DNA of 64,000 bases from positions 34,813,477-34,877,476 of the forward strand of contig CM037789.1 of assembly GCA_021229015.1 (NCBI GenBank). Direction: 5' to 3'. This stretch comes from Solen grandis (Eukaryota > Mollusca > Bivalvia > Adapedonta > Solenidae). Position 1 is the first letter of the stretch; each line of letters begins with the position of its first letter. The position numbers and the translations under genes are program-made. The notes below the pieces were generated by a model. That model was not told the origin of the DNA. It saw only the letters and a list, made by a program, of their open reading frames with translations, and ran no database searches. Of the stretch, positions 21,259 to 33,365 are shown piece by piece.

Positions 21259-22110
21259 CCATCAAGAGTTATCTAACATGAAAGTATGATACCCCTAAAT
21301 GTATTAAAGATGTTTTAAATCAATCCCATGCTTGGATACTGAGATATTAGCATGAAAGTACCTTGCATGCAAAACTTTAACCAAAATTTCTAAGTTAAAA
21401 AAGGACCATAACTTGTAATATATTCCATCAAAAGTTATCTACCATGAAAGTATGATACCTCTTAACATATTAAAGATGTTTCAAATCAATCCCATGCCTG
21501 GATACTGAGATATTAGCATGAAAGTACCTTGCAAAATTTAAAAAAGGGGGCAATAATTTGTAACATATTCTATCAAGAGTTATCTACCATGAAAGTATGC
21601 CCCAAAAAAGTTTCAAATCAATCCCATGCCCTGGATACTGAGATATTAGCATGAAAGTACCTTGCATGCAAAACTTTAACCAAATTTCTAAGTTAAAAAG
21701 GGGCCATAATTTGTAATATATTCCATCAAGAGTTATCTACCTTGGTTGTATGATGCCCCTCAAGATATTCATAAACTTTCAAGTCAATACCATGAATGGT
21801 TATTGAGATACAAACTAGATAGTAGCTTTAAAATTTAACCAAATTTTCTATTGCATGCAAAACTTTAACCAAAATTTCTAAGTTAAAAAGGGGCCATAAT
21901 TCATATTAAATTCAGTCAAGAGTTATCTACCTTGGTTGTCTGATGCCCCTGAACATATTTATAAACTTTCAAGTCAATACCATAAATGGTTATTGAGATA
22001 TAAGGTTGATAGTAACTTGCACGCAAAACTTTAACCAAAAGCTGCAACGCCAACGCCGACGCTGACGCCAGGGTGACTACAGTAGCTCTCATATAAGGTT
22101 GATGTACAAA
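21259..22110. repeat. Satellite-like element inserted in the LINE, ~150-190 bp units
   Basis: The word ATCAAGAGTTATCTACC (or variant) recurs at 21261, 21427, 21572, 21725 and 21915. Units contain 'catgaaagtatgatacccct', 'tttcaaatcaatcccatgc.tggatactgagatattagc', 'aactttaaccaaaattctaag' and 'aaaaggggccataatttg'. The right end is 'gctgcaacgccaacgccgacgctgacgccagggtgactacagtagctc', the GACGC-type end also seen on other dispersed repeats here. LINE coding sense stops at its left edge and resumes to the right, with part of the linker missing. Confidence 0.85.
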
Positions 22111-23640
22111 AATACCGGATTTCCCCATTTATTTGTAAATCTGAAGCTAATATTTCAAATATAGAAATATCAAAGCAAGATATATTGATAACATTGGGTG
22201 TTTAGGCTTAAAAAAAGCGACAGGCCATGATTTAATCAGCCATAAAGTATTAAGAGAAACTAAATACAGTATATCAAAGCCTCTCTATTTACTCTTCAAT
22301 AAATCTCTGAGTTGCGGGATATATCCTTCTCTTTGGAAACATGCACTTGTTATACCATTATTTAAGAAAGGTGAAACTTCCGATGTTTGTAATTACCGTC
22401 CTATCTCCCTTTTAAGTTGTATTGGTAAACTTATGGAAAGGTGTGTTTATAAGTATATTTATAATCACTTACATTGTAATAGTTTAATCTACCCAAAGCA
22501 ATCTGGTTTTCTGAGAGGTCACTCTACCGTCTATCAATTAGTTGACATATATCATCAAATAGTTTCGTCAATAGACTCTAAACTTAATACTTGTATGGTT
22601 TTTTGTGATATATCTAAAGCCTTTGATCGCGTCTGGCATAAGGGACTGCTTTTTAAACTTCGTCAAAATGGTATTACTGGAAATCTACTGTTATGGCTCG
22701 AAAATTATCTTTCTAACAGAACTCAAAGTGTATTAGTAGGAAATTCAAAGTCTAATAATAAAAATGTTAGTGCAGAAGTACCACAAGGTTCTGTACTTGG
22801 TCCTCTCTTATTTCTTATACATGTATATGTAAATGACATATCAGAAAACCTTCTGAGCATATCTCGTTTATTTGCCGACGATACATGTTTAGCTAGCTCT
22901 GCATCTGAAATATCAGACCTCGAAGGTATTTTAAATCATGATTTGCATATGCTGTCTGTTTGGTCCAAACAATGGCTGGTTAGTTTCAACCCTCAGAAAA
23001 CGGTTGCCGTGTTATTTAATAACAGAACAAGTCGTCAACCAAACTTTATTTTGATAATACTCCTATTACTTTTGTTGATAACCATAAACATTTAGGACTC
23101 ACCATTAGCTCAAACGGTAAATGGCACACGCACATACAAAATAAAATACAATCAGCGTCCAAAATTCTTGGTATGATGAGAAAACTGAAATTTCAAATAT
23201 ACAGAGTTTCCTTAATCATAATTTATATCTCATTTCTTTGCCCAATTATTGAATATGCCTCCGTTGTTTGGGATAATTGTACCGATTATGAAAAGGAAAG
23301 CATTGAAAAAATTCAAAATGAAGCTGCGAGAATAGTTACTGGAACCACACGATCAATAAATTTGTCTAATCTCTATAAAGAAATAGGTTGGTTGTCTTTA
23401 TCAGATAGGAGGAAGTATCAGAAATTAATTTTATCATTTAAGATAAAAAATGACCTAACTCCTAACTACCTTAATGACATTTTACCTGTCTCCGTTGAAA
23501 ATCGAACAGTATATCATTTAAGGAATCCTCAAAATATAAGCTCTATTCCGATTCGCACTGCAATATTTGCAAATTCTGTAATACCTTCTTTAATTACATT
23601 GTGGAATAGTATTCCACAATCATTAAAAGAGACAATCCTT
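22111..23640 (+). pseudogene. LINE reverse transcriptase domain, frameshifted
   Basis: RNA-dependent DNA polymerase. Order: KKATGHDLISHKVLRE (~22210-22258), LVIPLFKKGETSDVCNYRPISLL (~22350-22413), QSGFLRGHSTVYQLV (~22499-22543), CDISKAFDRVWH with the first catalytic Asp (codon 22607), VPQGSVLGPLLFLI (~22777-22818), RLFADDT with the catalytic Asp pair (22871-22882), QWLVSFNPQKT (~22970). The normal LIYVNDI is expanded to LIHVYVNDI by a small in-frame duplication. Frames change near 22200 and 23050; HKHLGLTISSNGKWHTHI and the thumb-like YASVVWDNCTDYEKESIEKIQNEAARIVTG follow (23079-23345). Dead copy. Confidence 0.93.
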
Positions 23641-24028
23641 ATTGACATTTAAAACAAATAAAAATAAAATGTTTCCAGCACATCAGGTTCCCAAATATTA
23701 TACTGTTGGCAAACGTAGACTTTCGGTTATCCATACAAGATTGAGAAACAATTGTAGTGAACTTAAACATGACTTATTTCAAAATCATATAACAGATGAC
23801 CCTATGTGTTTGTGTGGTGATGAAAATGAAACTAAAGACCATTACTTTTTCAGATGCAAGTTATATGACAATAGTAGAATCACTTTCTTTCGAAAAACAC
23901 GACGATTTCATCCACTTAGTGTTTCAAAACTACTTTATGGTATTGAATCTTTAACTTTAGAAGATAATAAGTTTATTTTCTTATGTGTACAGTCCTTTAT
24001 AGAGGAAACAAAATGTTTTTCTACTTGA
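23641..24028 (+). pseudogene. LINE C-terminal region with CxCG..HYFFRC knuckle
   Basis: A one-base shift at ~23645 puts the end of the polyprotein in another frame, which stays open to the stop at 24026-24028. It contains LRNNCSELKHDLFQNHITDDP and a C-L-C-G...H-Y-F-F-R-C zinc-knuckle-like motif (~23808-23855), the usual C-terminus of this LINE group. The 3' UTR (24029-24455) is T-rich, with AATAAA-like words near its end. Confidence 0.85.
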
Positions 24029-24477
24029 TCATTCGTAAATGTTATTACAGTTTTATTATTAAAAACCTAAATAACCAACGCTTATTCCGGTTACCAACAT
24101 ATGTCTATTGTTTCTGGTGTATTTGTTTATTATTTCTCTCTCTTTTCCTTTTATAAAATTAGCCTCTCACTTTATAGCACATATAAACATAAAATAATGT
24201 ATAGCTCAATTATATATTTATTATATTGTCATTTTGATTAAATGCAGACATTTTCATATTTTTCATGACATATTTATTTGACATAAATTATGACCAGCCT
24301 CTTTGCAAATATATTCATGTTGTTTGGGAATGGCCTTAACCTAAGTTGAGAGAATTTGTGGCTAGACCCATTTGTCATTTGTATATTTATAACCATGTTG
24401 ATGATATGTGTGTACTTGTAAACATTTTGACAATAAAATATGTTTAAACAATAAATGGGTCACTCGGCGATAAGCCG

Positions 24478-24518
24478 ATATGTATGGAGGCTATTCGTTG
24501 CCAAAAATCCAGCCTTGT
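24478..24518 (+). repeat. Left copy of a ~40-bp inverted repeat (partner 26587-26627)
   Basis: ATGGAGGCTATTCGTTGCC followed by AAAAATCCAGCCTTGT matches the reverse complement at 26588-26622 with no mismatch over about 35 bases; the outer ATAT.T extends it. It starts ~20 bases after the LINE's 3' end. Confidence 0.9.
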
Positions 24519-26586
24519 TGATCTGAGTTAAACAGTTTATTTTCCGACAAAATACACAATTCATTTGAATTTCTTAGTATTTAAACTCCAGAGATACATT
24601 CTTGGATTGAATTTGCCGATGCAACATTGTAGATACGTATTTCAACAAAATGCATTTTGATAAACTACAAAACGCCTTCTTACTTTAACGCTCGCAAATT
24701 TACATTGTCCGATCATCATGATTCAGCTCAGCTTAATCCAGGTTTACACGTTTGCAATGTTGATAAATATGCTCCGCCCATTTCCCCGCCCACTACATCA
24801 TCGTAAATAAACGTAATTGTCCGCTCACTTTCGGTATTTTCCGACAACGACTGGCAAATCTCCACGCAGTTATCTCCCATGTACAAATAAGGGAAGTGTT
24901 GCAGCGTGAAGATATAAAAAAGATTAGTTTTTGAAACGTACCCTACCTACATTATAAAGCCAGCAATATAAGCGCAGCATGGTGTAAATTTATATTTAGA
25001 TTTTTATATCCCTGGCCAGGATTTTAACTTTGATGTTTCTTTAGTCGAGCCACCAAAGCCACATGATATGAGAACCCACTTCACCACAATTGAGCTTTTT
25101 TCAAAATTTAATATCTAGCCACTGCCATTACTGGTGTTGTGAATTCGCGCTCAATGCCACTTTCACAAAAAAGTCGATTTTTTAATTCACAATTTTCAGA
25201 AAAACAATGCATAATTTTCACAAACGGTGTACCGGACTCAATTTTTTAATAACAATTCAAGAACACATCCAAAATTAAGGTGCCCTAAGTAGTCAATATT
25301 GACTATTGGCAGTATAAAGTTCAAGTTGAAGTATTCATTATGTCTTTAATCAGGAGATGTTCTATAAAGATATATGATTTCTCCTGCTTTAATAAAGATT
25401 GATCCTTTGCTTGTCACCTAGATATTAATTTAAATGCCAAAAAAGTGTCTGACATATTATTTTGAATTTCTGTGTTTGTTCATATACATACCTGCAGATT
25501 GATTGAGAAAATACACAAAAGTTACATGCCATCAACTGTCTGTGTCTTAATCAAACTCTTAATGGGTTTTTTTTTCCAGACAGTAAAAATTACTGCTTGA
25601 CTATAAATCAAATTTTTATGCAAAACAAATATATTTATAGAAGGAATAAGTCAAATTGATATTTAAGGTTCAGTTAAGTTGCTGCTTTACTATTGTCCAA
25701 TTTTCAAGTCAAAACAGATGGAAGATTTGCTACAGATAGATCTATACAATAATTTTTACAGGCCAAATTCTGGCTGCTGCCTTTCCCAATAAAATTAAGT
25801 AACATTTAATTACTATATCACAAATATAACCTTAATACTAGGGTATGACTGGATAAGAAAAAAGAGAAAAAAAATCTATGCAGTTTCTAATGAAAGCTTT
25901 CATTTCTTAATATTCATTAATTAAATGTCTGTACATAGCAACTTCCCTTTCATAATCTACATATTTTTTTTCAACTTTTTTTTTTTTTTTCGTTTTCATT
26001 TTACCATGTATATATTAAAAGAGTCCAAAGGTAAGTATAATGATTAACAATTGATGTATATAAAATTATTGTATCTACAAAATATCATTTTCAGACTCCT
26101 GGTAAATACGAAATCTTTCTGTACTTTCCGATTTATCATGGTGTAAGAGTTACCTCTCTTTATTTTCCGCTCGTGAAATTTGGCTCCGCCTTTAAATCTT
26201 CGCCTATTTCCGTGATACTGCCATATATGGAAGTTGCAAAATCGTCTACAAATGTTAATCGCGTAGAAATGTAAAAGTCAAGTATGCAGTTGTAAACCTG
26301 AGAGTGTTATCTGATGCGGCTCCATTCTCGAATGTCGTGATGTACGGCGTAAAACGTGTCGTGTATGTCGTTGTACATTTCGTAAATTTGAGTTTGAAAA
26401 ATTATAAATATTATTTGCATTTTATCTTAGCTGCATGTTACCAAATTACATTCTAGAAGTAAAAACGTTACTAGTTAAATCGAGATAATCAAAACACACA
26501 ATACGAGCACAATATGTACCTCTCGGAAAAACGTTTATACTTTTACAAATCTGTTTAGTTGAACCGAAGTATAAATTGTCATGATT
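24519..26586. other. 2.07-kb segment between inverted repeats; no gene recognised
   Basis: AT-rich (long A and T runs at ~25975-25990, ~25860-25875) with no ORF over 80 codons and no transposase-like motif. If the flanking inverted repeats are termini, this would be a non-autonomous element. Confidence 0.5.
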
Positions 26587-26627
26587 ACAAGGCTGGATTT
26601 TTGGCAACGAATAGCCTCCATAGATAT
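26587..26627 (-). repeat. Right copy of the ~40-bp inverted repeat
   Basis: Reverse complement of 24478-24518. A minus-strand 78-codon frame (26446-26682) crosses it, MKTCITGGLVLYLSNLVP...; it has no recognised domain, and I do not call it a gene. Confidence 0.9.
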
Positions 26628-27447
26628 GTGGCACCAGATTAGAAAGGTAAAGAACCAAACCACCGGTAATACACGTTTTCAAAGTTTGTGATTAGGTATT
26701 ACCGACCGCTTTTCGAGACCTAGCCTATCATATGAAGAAAAACTTCCGCGTCCATGATACCATTCTCTTTCACTTTGTTCTGGAATGCTTTCAAATTGTC
26801 ATTGATGACAAAAAATTTCCGTGATAAGCTTCACGGAATAAAGCTAATTTTCGACTTAATCGCCTCTAAACACTAGTACTTCTCACTACAGCTATCTTAG
26901 AAGACACGCAGTCCATATTTGACAATATCCATAATATGCGCATGCATTATTTTAGTCAATTTAAAGATGTTTCAATGAAAATAAGAAATGCTAAGCTACA
27001 CGGATAAAATAAATGAAGCGAAGTTTCACGAGGCGTTTTTTGTCATCCATTTCCAGTTTACTTTAGGCACATCAAATGTTATTTCTGATGATTGATTGCT
27101 GTAGCTAAACCTTTTACTGTTTAGTATAGGTTTAAGTTATGTTTATTTTTCAAATTGATTTCAACAAGAAATAAATGTTAATACAGAAAAAGTAATTAAA
27201 GCAACATTAAAATCCCTTTTCAATGGATCTGGTCAATTCAGTGTTATATTGAAACCGACATGCTTTTGTATCGTTTTCTTTTCATTATCAGTGTTTAACT
27301 AACGTGATTATAGATGAGCACGAAAGTCACTGAAACTGTCGAATACTAAACAGTATAAGGCTTAGCTACACCAATGCCTAACAGGGAGAGTAATAAAGGT
27401 GGATACGTTTTGGCAGACGTCTTTTATTACAAAGGACTTGAACATCC
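26628..27447. other. No gene seen
   Basis: AT-rich unique-looking sequence running into the second assembly gap. 'tttagtataggtttaag' (~27121) and 'actaaacagtataaggcttagctac' (~27345) form a loose inverted pair around ~230 bases ('gctgtagctaaaccttttactgtttagtatagg' versus 'ctaaacagtataaggcttagctac'). Confidence 0.5.
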
Positions 27448-27547
27448 NNNNNNNNNNNNNNNNNNNNNNNNNNNNNNNNNNNNNNNNNNNNNNNNNNNNN
27501 NNNNNNNNNNNNNNNNNNNNNNNNNNNNNNNNNNNNNNNNNNNNNNN
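27448..27547. other. Assembly gap (100 N)
   Basis: Exactly 100 undetermined bases. Short open frames that read through it are artefacts. Confidence 0.98.
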
Positions 27548-27689
27548 ATCTGGTGAAATCAACTTACGCATTGAGTGTTAGATTGGTTACAAATATTGCA
27601 AAATAGTTTAGATTGGAGATGCTTTGTGTTTCAACCGCTACAACTGAGCTTTCACCGAGTTAAACAATGATAAGTAGAAATTTTGATTT

Positions 27690-27950
27690 TATGGCATCAA
27701 GTCGCCAGAGAAGAAATTTAATGTGCATTAGTTATGTTATGAGTTATGGCCCTTGATGGGAATATAGCATTTGTGATAGTGAACAAGTATGTGAAGATTG
27801 GTGACAGACGGTTTAATAGTTAAGAAGTCATGGTCATGGTTAAAGTTTGTCACTGTTTTTGAAATGAAGATAAATTTAGTCAAAATGTACCTAAGAGTTT
27901 TGGCCCTTGATGCAAATGTAGCTCTTGTGATAATGAACAAGTAATTGAAT
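27690..27950 (+). repeat. Dispersed repeat R3 (copies at 42755-42940 and, inverted, 54617-54899)
   Basis: Two units share 'gagtt.tggcccttgatg..aat.tag...ttgtgata.tgaacaagta' (27738-27795 and 27895-27945), joined by 'ttaagaagtcatggtcatggttaaagtttgtcactg'. The same words occur at 42780-42890 and in reverse at 54730-54830. Non-coding, typical mollusc-like short dispersed repeat. Confidence 0.75.
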
Positions 27951-28149
27951 AATAAGAAAGCAACATGTATATAACAACATGCATACTAATGGAAAAAATA
28001 TTATTACATTTAGAGGAAAAAAAAAATTATTCTGCTAATTAAAATGTTTAAGGAATATAGCAAGGCAGAGCTAATTACAGATGAGGAACATCTCAAGCGC
28101 AAAGACCCGGATGAGGCCACGGCATTTAGTGGTTAACACTTTGCGAACT

Positions 28150-28385
28150 TAGAAATAATTTTGTGTACAAGAAGATCACATTGCGTCATAGAAGGATGCT
28201 TGCTTATTCGGTCACTTTGCGTATTAGAAGATCGCTTTGCGTATTTAATATTCACAATGCGTAATATAAGATCAATTTTCGTACTTTAAGACCGCTTTAT
28301 GTATTTGCGTATTAAACGATCACTTTAGTACTAGAAAGTTACATTGCGCAACAAAAGATTATATTGGGTTTTAGAAGAAAAACAC
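28150..28385. repeat. Degenerate ~24-bp tandem repeat
   Basis: 'agaagatcac.ttgcgt', 'ggtcactttgcgtattagaagatcgctttgcgtattta', 'gatcaattttcgtactttaagaccgctttatgtatttgcgtattaaacgatcacttt' repeat the theme GATCACTTTGCGTATTAGAA in eroded form about nine times. Non-coding. Confidence 0.65.
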
Positions 28386-29443
28386 ATAGGAGCTACATGC
28401 AGACTTGCTCGTACTTGCCCTACTGCACTATCTGGGGACTGATAAGACAGTCGATTCTGCCATGTCAAGTATTAATTAATGATGGTCTCGACATTCCTTC
28501 ACAGAAACAGATTTTATATGTTCTTAAACACTAACGTTATTTACCCTCCTAATGAACACGCGCTCTTATTTCATCTCCGTCTTAAGAACTATAATACAAA
28601 CACAGTTTTGTTGCACTGAAACCGTTTTAATGGGCAGGCGATGGCTTACTCTAATGTTCACGGATGCCTAGCATTTCTTGTATATGTAAAGCTTTTATGG
28701 CTAGTCTTGTGTATTTCCGATCTCCTCCGTTAAACAAAGTAGCAAAAGAAGAGCTGATCGATATTCAATTAAGACGATTGTTATCTATTTTTGTCTCATA
28801 ATTGCCATACATCCGTTGGTATCTGATCTATTTTCCAAATACCAAAAAGTCATTGTCTTCACAAGTTTTGTCTTGAAAAGGTCGAAAATGGCCGGTATAT
28901 TCGATCCTGAGTAATTTTGTTTTAACGCTTCATTTACACCGGAGCAAATGTTAAGGGCTACAGAAATGGTTTCAGCAAAACGTTTCGTGCAAAGCGGTCT
29001 TCAAACTTTATTTTATCTCAGATAATTTTCCAGCACCAAACACGGTAATAAATAACGGAAAATTGTCCGTTCCGTCTCACGTTCCCGGATAAATGTGTGT
29101 GTCTCTAGCTATTAAGCAACGTATGTATTCAAAATAAATTGGCGTCCTATCTAATTCAACAATGACGCTTTTGTTGCACCATAATTGCTGCTTAAAGCAA
29201 CCGTTCAAATGTTTTGTGCACGTTGTCATAACATATGTAATTTATACGTTCTTCGAAATTGTTAAATGATCTTGAATTATATGTCAGTTTTAAACTACAA
29301 GGTTTCAGTCAATTATATTGTGAAACAGTATGGCTTGATTTTCTAAGAATGTATCGAAAATGTATTAGGCATAGACTAAATAATGAATTATTTGCCCTCG
29401 TTTGTATCTGACAGAGGCATTACAGAAAAGGAATATGATTGTG
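28386..29443. other. No gene seen
   Basis: AT-rich sequence without a supported ORF, RNA gene or repeat recognisable by eye. Confidence 0.5.
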
Positions 29444-29624
29444 TACAGTAAAACCTGTCTTAAGTAGTCAGTCAAGGAAACAAGAGAAAGTGACCGCATA
29501 ACAGAGGTAGTCGCTAAATAAAGTTTGACATATAAAAAAATGCTAGTTTAGTTATATCAATAAAGACAGCTAAATGCTGGTTGACTGCTTAATAAAGGTG
29601 GCCTCTAATACGGGTTCAACTGTA
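29444..29624 (-). mobile_element. TA-flanked short element (family M2, 'AGCGGTC' repeat), copy 1
   Basis: Starts TACAGTAAAACCTGTCTTAAG and ends CTAATACGGGTTCAACTGTA. The ends are inverted repeats (TACAGTnnAACC), with TA at both borders. Internal landmarks: 'gaccgcataacagaggtagtcgctaaata', 'atgctagtttagttatat', 'gactgcttaataaaggtggcc'. Copies occur at 33900-34084, 39799-39952, 40258-40423, 42460-42640 and 59646-59810. No coding capacity. Confidence 0.85.
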
Positions 29625-30240
29625 TAATATTATTGAATTGTTGTTCAATTTTTAAAAAAATTTAAAAAAACTCTGAACTTGTTATGTATTTTACATTCAT
29701 AGAATCACGGAAAACATGTTTAGAAGATAAAACAATAATAGTGTTTCAATCTAATTAAGTGAATTTATCCATCATTAAATTGTTAATTATAGTAATTTAA
29801 TTTTAAAATTTTTTAGCAAGAGAACCTATAACTGAAGTCAATGAATTTTTGCATCTTCACTGAAGACATTTATAGCTTTTGAAGGATCATGATTATAATT
29901 TAATGATGGATGGATTACCTTAAATGAAGTATTGAACCACGATCATTTTTTTATCTTTTAAACGTGTATTCCGTGAATTTATAATTGTAAGTACATAACC
30001 AGTTCAGATTTTTATAGGACATAAATTTTAGATATATAATTTAGAACAAATGCTATATTGTACTTTTTCATCTTCTTTTTCTTTACCGACACGTACAACA
30101 CAAAAATCTTACCAGGCTAAAATCTAACGACAATTCTTAGTGCCAAGTGTGGTCGGTGATAATGGATTATTTTCTTGAAACGCATTTCATTTACCGAGGA
30201 AAGAAAATATCAAAAGAAAAACGTATTCGTTAAATGTTAA
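29625..30240. other. No gene; short inverted words
   Basis: AT-rich. 'ttatccatcattaaatt' (~29765) and 'aatttaatgatggatggatt' (~29896) form an inverted pair around a 115-base spacer; the spacer text 'aagtcaatgaatttttgcatcttcactgaag' is echoed at ~47296, and 'aatttaatgatggatggat' at ~32125. Probably a worn small element. Confidence 0.5.
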
Positions 30241-30425
30241 AAAATCCATTATGCGTTTTATGCTTTAGACCTTCAAAAGCCCATATGTTTTTTATGCTTC
30301 GGACCTTCAAAAGTTATATGCTTCGGACCTTCAAAAACTCTAATGATTTTTTTTTTTTGCTACGAACCTTCAAAGTTTTTATGCTTTTAATTCTTTGGAT
30401 CTTCAAATTTTGACAAATGCTTCTG
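30241..30425. repeat. Short degenerate repeat of 'atgctt.ggaccttcaaaa'
   Basis: The word GACCTTCAAAAG or GACCTTCAAAA occurs at about 30268, 30302 and 30329, with GAACCTTCAAAG (~30364) and GGATCTTCAAA (~30397) as worn copies, spaced about 27-35 bases. Non-coding. Confidence 0.7.
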
Positions 30426-32940
30426 ATTCTTTAAGCGTTAAAGGGCGGCATGACCATGATGGCTGCGGATCCGAAAGATTCAAACCCCGACAGGGGTAAG
30501 TATAATTTATGGCCTACCAAGGCACCAAGTACTAGTTCGATCCTGGGAGCACCGTAAAGGATAAGTTAAAAAAAATGCTTGAACTTGACTTCCAATCGAT
30601 GTTAACAAAGGTCTATTAAACAAAGATTGGCAACTAGTTCAAATCTCACAAAAGCACACAACAAATTGTCCAATTCTCGCGTAGTCACGTTTTCCAATAT
30701 CTCCTTTTCTATTGAAGATATGTGAAAGTAAATTGTATCTTACAATAGAACATTTTAATACCATCAAAATGATACCTTATGAATTAGAATAAGTCAAGAA
30801 ATAAAAATGCTTTATATAAAATAGAAAAGTAACTGCATGATGGTTACTGTGTAAAGTATGATGTTTTTCTACTGCACTGGTTGAATTTAAATCACAAGTT
30901 AAAATGATTTTTAAAATGAATAAAACTTAAAATAATTCCTTGCAGTAGACCGACGATTATTTCTTAATAAGGTTACATTTTTCTCTTGATTTTTCCATTA
31001 ATTTTTGAGGGTCAATGATCTGCTGTGTGCCGAAATATTTTTTATACTGGCTTTTTACCCAAGTTTCCACTCTCTGTTGAATATGTCTTTGATGTAAAGT
31101 AAGTCAATGTTTCAACTTTTGAACTCAAGCATCAAGTGAAAATACAGACGGAAAAATGTCACAGATAGTTACATAATTATATCTGAGCATTTTGGGGTCA
31201 AAACACAAAGAAGAGTACAAAAATAAACACTTTGGGTTCATCGAACTCAACTAATTTGTAAATGAATGCAAACAAAATAATTAAGTCGGACAAATTTATG
31301 TCAGAACTGGTTCTCATCAACAACAGGAAACAATCAGGGCACCAGCTGTTTGTAATTGACGTCATGTCCGACTAATAGTCGGTCAAAGTAGGGATTTTGT
31401 TATTCAATAAGGATACACTTGATTGTCAAGATAACTTATTTTTTTATCGATTTAGTACTTTTTATGAAGAAGAATCCCTCGGTTCGTTCATTTCAACGAG
31501 GAAGAGATTCTTTTATACCCTGACAGTTGAAGCTATTGACCTTTCAAAAGTGTTTAAGTGCAGCGCTTATATGATCAGGTGCCGATAATGAATGGGGCAT
31601 TTAACTGATTTAATGGTTTCTGTAATATCTAAGTTGATTTTTCCATTTTCTTTTAAATTTATTTCTTTAATAAATCCCAAGCTAAAGCACCATCTAATAA
31701 TACAACCAATCACTTTGGCGTAGATGTTAATAAATGAAAATCAAAACTTACTTCATAAACTAGAGCTGCTATTAGAATTTTAAGCTTATTTCTTTTTAAG
31801 TCGACCTCATTACCAGAAACCTATCTTTCTCAGCTGTTCAAGGGTTGGACCAGTACTTTGCATCTGGGAAGATCTGTAGTCATCATTGGCGTAGAACCGG
31901 GCCTGCTCATCATTTCGAGAAATGGTATAATCAAAAAGTGCATTAACGTTATCTATTTATCATTAAGCTATAATCTGGGTTATTCAGATGTTAAACCTGA
32001 CTTCAGTGCAGATACAATTATCCATTACTTATAGTCATAGGCTATTTTGCTCTAAATCCTTAAAGACTGGCATTTACTAAAAAGAAAATAACAAAAAAGT
32101 CACTTGAAAGAACATGTTCACAATTTAATGATGGATGGATTTCCTTAAAACGTGCGATTTTTTTTTTTGCCACAGAAAATGTCCTGGAAAATGAACCTAC
32201 ACTCATCCTAGAAAAAAAAATTAGAAGGGCATGCTCCGGATTCGCCAGGCCCGGGCCTGCGAATCAAGTTAGGCCCAGCTGCGACTGTGATCATGTACGC
32301 TATCTTTATACTCTCGACGCTCTCTTTGATAATGAAAAGTGATGAAGTTTGTATATGATAAATGTATTTGATTATTTAAATCAAGTTATGACAATTTTCC
32401 ACGAGGAGAAAAATAGTTAAAATTAATCAAAAAAGAACTACGCGAAGCAATGCAAACTTCAATCTTCACAGAATATTCCCAACAAAGTTTAATTGTTATT
32501 TACGAGTATAATGCTAAAAAACAGTCTCTTGTGTATAGATGCTCTAGATCCTTTGATGGAACATTTTACTTATGAAGATAAATGTGCTTTGCTAAGAACC
32601 CTCTATTATATCACAGAAATACACCAAACATCTAAGACGCTCGGTTTTATTCCGTCAAAGTTATCAATAGAGAAAAACAATTAAGGTCCTCGCCGCCCCG
32701 AGGCTGCTGCCTGCGATTTCCAATGTAGTCACAGTTAATTTCCTGCCAAAATGAACTGATATGTTCGCTTGATAGGTGTTACGTAGAAACAAGTCTAATG
32801 TTGACGTCTGACGGCTGATGTTTACCGATTAATGAATGTTGTCTTTAAAACCAGCAAGTGTCTAAATTGTGTGTGTTTTTTTTCTGAATGTTTTATTTTT
32901 CTAGTTCTTACTTAATATTGCAATCAAGATATGTAAAAAT
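30426..32940. other. No gene seen in 2.5 kb
   Basis: AT-rich. The few open frames (e.g. 31397-31588, 32493-32684) show no domains. 'gctgttcaagggttggaccagtacttt' (~31836) resembles 'tcgaatgagggttggactagtacttt' at ~60451, so a further dispersed repeat may be present in both places. Confidence 0.45.
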
Positions 32941-32944
32941 GGTT

Positions 32945-33012
32945 TTGTTTGTCGAACCCACGACCTTCTGCCCCGAGACGGACGCTCTAACCACTCGGCC
33001 ACGGAGACGGTA
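32945..33012 (-). mobile_element. SINE family A head, truncated
   Basis: On the minus strand: GTGGCCGAGTGGTTAGAGCG (A box) and GGTCGTGGGTTCGAC (B box), 33 bases apart, as in the copy at 7185-7262. No SINE body follows. Could alternatively be a tRNA pseudogene; the shared head favours a SINE fragment. Confidence 0.7.
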
Positions 33013-33144
33013 TAATCGATGCAAAAGTGGTGTTTTGTGTGTATGTGGTAAAAACATGTCTATGTTAGTTTGACTGTGTTATTCTAATCATTTTTCGATA
33101 TATCATGCACACTTAACAAAGAAACACTTTAATTTGTTCTTCTG

Positions 33145-33365
33145 AGTTTACCGTCGCTTCGACAGTATTTCAGCGACGTCCAGCTAATTACAGGTGGAGG
33201 AAGACCCCGAATGCACGGAGGCATCCGGGTAGAACCACCGACCTACCGCAAGTCAGCTGCAAGGCTTCCTCACATGAAAATCCGAATGACCACGCCGAGA
33301 TTCGAACCCACGCGGTGAGGGACTGAAGTCAGAGACTTTACCCTCTCGGCCACGGAGGCCCCCGA
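33145..33365 (-). mobile_element. tRNA-derived SINE (family B), copy 1
   Basis: On the minus strand the head has GTGGCCGAGAGGGTAAAG (A box) and GTGGGTTCGAATCTC (B box); the body reads 'gaggaagccttgcagctgacttgcggtaggtcggtggttc' and 'ctgtaattagctggacgtcgctgaaatactgtcgaagcgacggtaaact'. More complete copies with target duplications are at 41521-41774 and 50927-51178. This copy lacks the GTTGTTGTTG tail. Confidence 0.88.

Larger units (their letters stand above)
19850..24455 (+). mobile_element. Near full-length LINE (APE-type, CR1/Jockey-like), inactive
   Basis: Contains, in order, a GC-richer 5' leader (~19850-19960), a short leader ORF, a 2A-like motif, an APE endonuclease domain, a reverse transcriptase domain, a C-terminal zinc-knuckle-like domain and a 3' end with AATAAA signals (24434-24452). 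Several frameshifts and an 850-bp insertion disable it. The clade is judged from the RT wording (QSGFLRGHST, DISKAFDRVWH, VPQGSVLGPLLF, RLFADDT) and is probable, not proven. Confidence 0.88.

Noticed and set aside
26446..26682. 78-codon minus frame over the right inverted repeat
   Set aside because: Part of its peptide is simply the translated inverted repeat; no known family.
28150..28385. Possible CRISPR-like array
   Set aside because: The repeats are degenerate, without constant repeats and unique spacers, and the genome is eukaryotic.
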